A stretch of 33,975 nt of DNA from a bacterium (GTDB lineage: Bacteria > Verrucomicrobiota > Kiritimatiellia > RFP12 > UBA1067): contig JAUNMP010000031.1 of NCBI GenBank assembly GCA_030537465.1, positions 1-33,975 of the forward strand, given 5' to 3'. A program made the translations under genes and the position numbers. The stretch's first letter is position 1. Every line of letters starts with the position of its first letter. Shown piece by piece: positions 30,640 through 33,975 of the stretch. The notes under the pieces were generated by a model, which was given only the letters and a program-made list of their open reading frames with translations, had not been told where the DNA came from and did not search any database.

Positions 30640-33600
30640 ATGAAATATCTTCTAATTGCCTCCGTGGTCGGATTCGCCTGCTGCGTTTCGGCCGCCACGA
30701 ACGACAACGCCGCGCCGGCAGACGAGCTTGCGCGCCAGAAGCAGGTTGAGGCCGAGATCCCATCCGCGCCTGAGGGGTATCGCCGTCCGAAGGACTGGAC
30801 GCCGGTCCTCTACAAGAAGGGACTGCAGCAGATCGCGAAGGACCATTCGGAGGAGACGATGGCCCGCGCCGCGAAACAGATGGAGAAGGTGAACGCCGTC
30901 AACGCGAAGGGCAAGTACAAGCCGACGGGGAAGTCCATCGACTCGCATCCCTGCCCGGAGTGGTTCGTCGACGCGAAACTCGGCATCTTCGTGGACTGGG
31001 GTGCCTGGTCCATCGCATCGTGGTGTCCTTATGTGAAGGGGGCGCGCCTCTATCCGGATTGGTACGAGTTCCGCTGCCGTACGGATGAGAAGACGAAGAA
31101 GTACCATGCCAAGAACTGGGGCGAGGACTTCAAGAGCGACCATCTGCTCGACCTTTTCCGCGGCACGAAGTTCGATGCGCCCGCGCTCATGAAGACCTTC
31201 AAGGCCTGCGGCGCGAAGTATGTGGTGCCTTTCCTGAAGCATCACGGTGGATTCTGCCTCTGGGACTGCTCCTATACGTTCCGCGACACGGTCGACATGT
31301 CCGCCCACCGCGACTTCGCCAAGGAGATGGCGGACGCCTGTCGGGCGGAGGGGCTGAAGTTCGGTTTCTACACGTCGCAGGCCGGCGAGTGGGAGTACCC
31401 GATGCTGCAGGACGACGGATCTGTGAAGATCGCCATCAACACCCCCGCGAACCAGCAGCCGTATTCGCCCGACATGGAGTGGAAGTGCTCCGGCAAGGTC
31501 GCGGTGAAGGACTTCGTGCACGACTACATCGTGCCGCAGTCCACGGAATTCATCGACAAGTATGATCCAGACATTCTCTGGAACGACTTCGACTGGATGA
31601 CGCCTGCGACGGAGAATGGCAGCTATGAGGTCGCGGCCTACATGTACAACAAGGCCGAGGGCCGCAAGGAAGTGGCCTGCAACGACCGCCATGGAAAGGC
31701 CGAACCAAAGGAAATCGAGGGACGCTTCACGAAGAAGAAGCGCAGCTGGCTGCGAACCGTGCGCGGTGACTTCTTCACGGATGAGTGGGGCGACACCGAG
31801 GAGTGCCTTGACCCCGCGAAGTGGCACCCGTGGGAATCCTGCTCGGGCATCTCGAAGTCCTACGGCAACCACTGGATGGAGAACTTCGACGCGTCCATGG
31901 TCATGAGCGAGAAGGAGTTCATCATCCATTTCTCCGACATCGTGGCACGCGGCGGCAATCTGCTGCTGCTTGTGAACCTTGATCCGCAGGGGGCGTTCCC
32001 TGAGATCCAGCGCCAGCGCCTCGAGCAGATCGGCGCGTGGCTGAAGGTCTATGGCGAGGCCATCTACGCGACGCGCATTTGTGCGCCGTTCAAGACGGAG
32101 ACGGTCGACTACACGCAGTCCAAGGACGGAAAGGTCGCCTATGCGATCGTGAAGGAGCCCGCCGCAGAGGTTGCCCTTGCCTGCGATCTGCCCGACACGG
32201 CCGTCGTCACGGTGGTCGGCTCGACGACGAAGCTCGCCACGCGCCGCATCGGCAAGGAGCTTGTCGTGTCGATTCCCGCAGAACTGGCGGGAGGCAGTCT
32301 CCCGTTTGCGCTGAAGTGCCAGAGGGAGGACGCCGCGACCGAGCTTGCGAAGTTCAGAACCCAGGCCGATCGCCGCATCGCGGAGATCCGCGCGGCGGAA
32401 AGCATCGCCGTCCCCGATGCGGCCACGCGCTACTATGTGTCGGCTCGGACAGGGGACGACGCCGCGGACGGTCGGACCCCGCAGACGGCCTGGAGGACCT
32501 CGGCCCGCGTGGCCCGCGAGAAGATCGCCTCGGGATCCTTCGTGCTCTTCGAACGGGGCGGCGTCTATCGCGGTTCCGTGCAGACTTTCCCCGGCGTCAC
32601 CTACACGGCGTATGGCAGGGGCGCCAAACCCTGCATCTACGGGTCGCCCGCGAACGGCGCCGACCCGACGAAGTGGACGCGCACCGAGAATCCGAACGTC
32701 TGGGCCTATGACATCGGCCACAACGACGTGGGGGTATTGGTCTTCGACGATGGTGCACAGCACGCCACGAAGATCGTCATCCGCACGGACAAGAAGACCG
32801 GGGCGAAGTTCAACAAGTTCACGGGGCGTCCGTTCAACTCGTATCGTGACCTGGACACCGACTTGCACTTCTGGCACGACTACTACAAGGACGGCACGGG
32901 GAAGGTCTATCTCCACAGCCATCAGAATCCGGGCGAGCGGTTCAAGTCCATCGAGTTCAACGTCAAGTGCAGCGGCTTCCGTGTCGGCGGCGCGCCGGAT
33001 GTGACAATTGACAACTTCACGATCAAGTATGTGGGTGTGCACGGAGTCGCGGCGGGAACGTGCCGGAACCTCACTGTTGCCAACTGCGAGTTCGGCTGGA
33101 TCGGTGGCTCGATCCAGGCGGAGGCGATCTTCGGGCGCGATTATCCCACGCGCCTCGGCAACGCCGTGGAGATCTACGGTGGCTGCGAGAACTACGTGGT
33201 GACGAACTGCTACATGTGGCAGGTCTACGACGCGGGCGTGACGCAGCAGTTCAACATTCCGGAGAAGGCCGGGGAGAAGCGCTACGACCAGAGAAATGTG
33301 CGCTACGCGAACAATGTCTTCGAGAAGTGCAACTACTCGGTTGAATACTTCCTCACGGCGAAGAAGGGAAACTGGAGCCGGATGGAGAACTTCGTGATCG
33401 AGGACAATCTGATGTTCGATGCGGGAGTCGGGTTCTGCGAGCAGCGTCCGGACCGCAACGAGGGTGCGCACATCAAGGCGTGGTACCACGGCGAGCGCAA
33501 CCGTGCCAAGGACTACGTCATCCGTCGCAATGCCTTCTGCTGCGCGGGCGACATGCTGGTGCAGATCTGCAGCGGACTGAAGAACGAAGATGGTTCATCC

Positions 33601-33765
33601 TCGATGCCCACGATGACGGACAATGTCTTCATCGGGCGTACCGGCGGCCAGTTCGGAACCATCTCCGAGTCCACTGGCAAACGCGAAGTCTACGGTCCCG
33701 AGACGCAGACTTATGTCGCCAAGTTCGGCGCGGGCAACCGCTGTCTCTTCCTGCCGGCGAAGTAG
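30640..33765 (+). CDS. Secreted GH29-like alpha-L-fucosidase domain fused to a parallel beta-helix domain
   Basis: The product is 1041 aa. A signal peptide (MKYLLIASVVGFACCVSA) is followed from residue ~100 by a GH29-type barrel: HPCPEWFVDAKLGIFVDWG, KYVVPFLKHHGGFCLWDC (His201, His202), FGFYTSQAGEWEYP, and DPDILWNDFDW with Asp316 as candidate nucleophile. GGNLLLLVNLDPQG closes the barrel and a beta-domain follows. From ~597 a second region begins with YYVSARTGDDAADGRTPQTAW and has repeated short strands (VTIDNFTIKYVGVHGV, LTVANCEFGWIGG, YVVTNCYMWQVYDAGV, NVRYANNVFEKCNYS). These are the features of a right-handed parallel beta-helix as in pectate lyase-like proteins. The HWG histidine of characterised fucosidases reads DWG (Asp119). 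Substrate may therefore differ from fucose. AGGAG precedes the ATG at 30640. Confidence 0.85.
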   Translation: MKYLLIASVVGFACCVSAATNDNAAPADELARQKQVEAEIPSAPEGYRRPKDWTPVLYKKGLQQIAKDHSEETMARAAKQMEKVNAVNAKGKYKPTGKSIDSHPCPEWFVDAKLGIFVDWGAWSIASWCPYVKGARLYPDWYEFRCRTDEKTKKYHAKNWGEDFKSDHLLDLFRGTKFDAPALMKTFKACGAKYVVPFLKHHGGFCLWDCSYTFRDTVDMSAHRDFAKEMADACRAEGLKFGFYTSQAGEWEYPMLQDDGSVKIAINTPANQQPYSPDMEWKCSGKVAVKDFVHDYIVPQSTEFIDKYDPDILWNDFDWMTPATENGSYEVAAYMYNKAEGRKEVACNDRHGKAEPKEIEGRFTKKKRSWLRTVRGDFFTDEWGDTEECLDPAKWHPWESCSGISKSYGNHWMENFDASMVMSEKEFIIHFSDIVARGGNLLLLVNLDPQGAFPEIQRQRLEQIGAWLKVYGEAIYATRICAPFKTETVDYTQSKDGKVAYAIVKEPAAEVALACDLPDTAVVTVVGSTTKLATRRIGKELVVSIPAELAGGSLPFALKCQREDAATELAKFRTQADRRIAEIRAAESIAVPDAATRYYVSARTGDDAADGRTPQTAWRTSARVAREKIASGSFVLFERGGVYRGSVQTFPGVTYTAYGRGAKPCIYGSPANGADPTKWTRTENPNVWAYDIGHNDVGVLVFDDGAQHATKIVIRTDKKTGAKFNKFTGRPFNSYRDLDTDLHFWHDYYKDGTGKVYLHSHQNPGERFKSIEFNVKCSGFRVGGAPDVTIDNFTIKYVGVHGVAAGTCRNLTVANCEFGWIGGSIQAEAIFGRDYPTRLGNAVEIYGGCENYVVTNCYMWQVYDAGVTQQFNIPEKAGEKRYDQRNVRYANNVFEKCNYSVEYFLTAKKGNWSRMENFVIEDNLMFDAGVGFCEQRPDRNEGAHIKAWYHGERNRAKDYVIRRNAFCCAGDMLVQICSGLKNEDGSSSMPTMTDNVFIGRTGGQFGTISESTGKREVYGPETQTYVAKFGAGNRCLFLPAK

Positions 33766-33774
33766 ACGCGGCGG

Positions 33775-33975
33775 TTACTTGCGCTTCGCGCGCTGTTCGA
33801 ACTCCTGAAGCCCCTTGTTGCGCAGCTTGCACGAGGGGCATTTCCCGCACCCAGTTCCCGGCACGCCATTGTAGCAAGTGACCGTTTCGTACTTGATGAC
33901 GTCGAGGATGCCGAGCTTGTCGGCGAGGGCCCATTCGTCCGCCTTCGACATGTTCATGAAGGGCGTGACGATCTT
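33775..33975 (-). CDS. queC: 7-cyano-7-deazaguanine synthase QueC, C-terminal part
   Basis: This is the last 66 codons of a gene entering from the right edge on the minus strand. The end matches QueC, the ATP-dependent enzyme making preQ0 in the queuosine pathway. It shows TPFMNMSKADEWALADKLG, ETVTCYNG and GCGKCPSCKLRNKGL, containing the Cys residues of the structural zinc site (CYN...C..CPSC). QueC proteins end shortly after KLR.KGL, as here. It converges with the GH29-like gene with only 9 nt between stop codons and no terminator hairpin. It is a housekeeping gene and marks the right border of the glycan locus. Confidence 0.93.
   Translation of the reverse strand, partial: KIVTPFMNMSKADEWALADKLGILDVIKYETVTCYNGVPGTGCGKCPSCKLRNKGLQEFEQRAKRK

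Noticed and set aside
30652..33489. Long minus-strand open frame opposite the GH29-like/beta-helix gene.
   Set aside because: Same GC-shadow composition and no recognisable motifs; the plus-strand protein is strongly supported.
33766..33774. Bidirectional terminator between the convergent GH29-like and queC genes.
   Set aside because: The gap is 9 nt and contains no hairpin or T-tract.

Overview
The window looks like a GC-rich accessory glycan-degradation region from an uncultured member of the Planctomycetes-Verrucomicrobia-Lentisphaerae group, perhaps a gut Kiritimatiellota or Lentisphaerota lineage. This is inferred from several points: serial secreted glycoside hydrolases, secreted FAD-dependent oxidoreductases, a beta-strand-repeat surface protein, and WbsX/GH99-like and GH127 enzymes side by side. 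No rRNA, tRNA or taxonomic marker is present, so the assignment is soft.

Layout. 88-2196 is a secreted beta-rich protein made of two diverged copies of one ~340-residue unit. 2409-10711 reads as a catabolic operon: short-chain dehydrogenase, IlvD/Edd-type sugar-acid dehydratase with an altered metal site, FAD oxidoreductase, metallo-beta-lactamase-fold hydrolase, DUF1116 protein and a Na+/solute symporter. It is followed by a secreted metallophosphoesterase (10802), a truncated secreted protein (12255) and a secreted FAD oxidoreductase (13139). A second transposase (14662) precedes another secreted FAD oxidoreductase with an N-terminal beta-domain (15963). From 17957 to 33765 there is a block of glycan-active enzymes: GH5-like, GH42-like, GH2 fused to a sialidase-type propeller, an SGNH esterase, a WbsX/GH99-like enzyme, GH127, another clan GH-A enzyme and a GH29-like domain fused to a beta-helix. 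Almost all carry signal peptides. The end of queC lies convergent at the right edge. A reasonable reading is that exported enzymes cut a complex plant or mucin-like glycan containing arabinofuranose, galactose and fucose-like sugars, and that the symporter and the 2409-9086 enzymes import and oxidatively dismantle a released sugar or sugar acid.

The most unusual structure is at 4898-7890. A REP-associated tyrosine transposase (RAYT; Y1/HUH type) sits inside the FAD oxidoreductase gene, in the same reading frame and without its own stop codon, so host and transposase form one continuous 699-codon ORF. The cassette is flanked by near-symmetrical sets of a 24-bp (8-codon) palindromic element. 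Fifteen copies of this element lie within 3 kb, most of them inside coding sequence and 12 of 15 read in just two preferred frames. They add peptide segments to the FAD enzyme (N-terminus, internal loop, C-terminus) and to the neighbouring MBL-fold protein. At 14662-15930 a second, different RAYT-like protein contains a different repeat family, again in frame (39-bp period), and is fused to a DprA/LOG-like C-terminal domain. Together they suggest RAYT/palindrome systems adapted to live inside ORFs, analogous in outcome to Rickettsia palindromic elements.

A second recurring signal is an extended -10 box (TGn-TNNNAT type) at five transcription-unit starts. At three of them the box ends 6-7 nt before an ATG that has no Shine-Dalgarno sequence, which predicts leaderless mRNAs.
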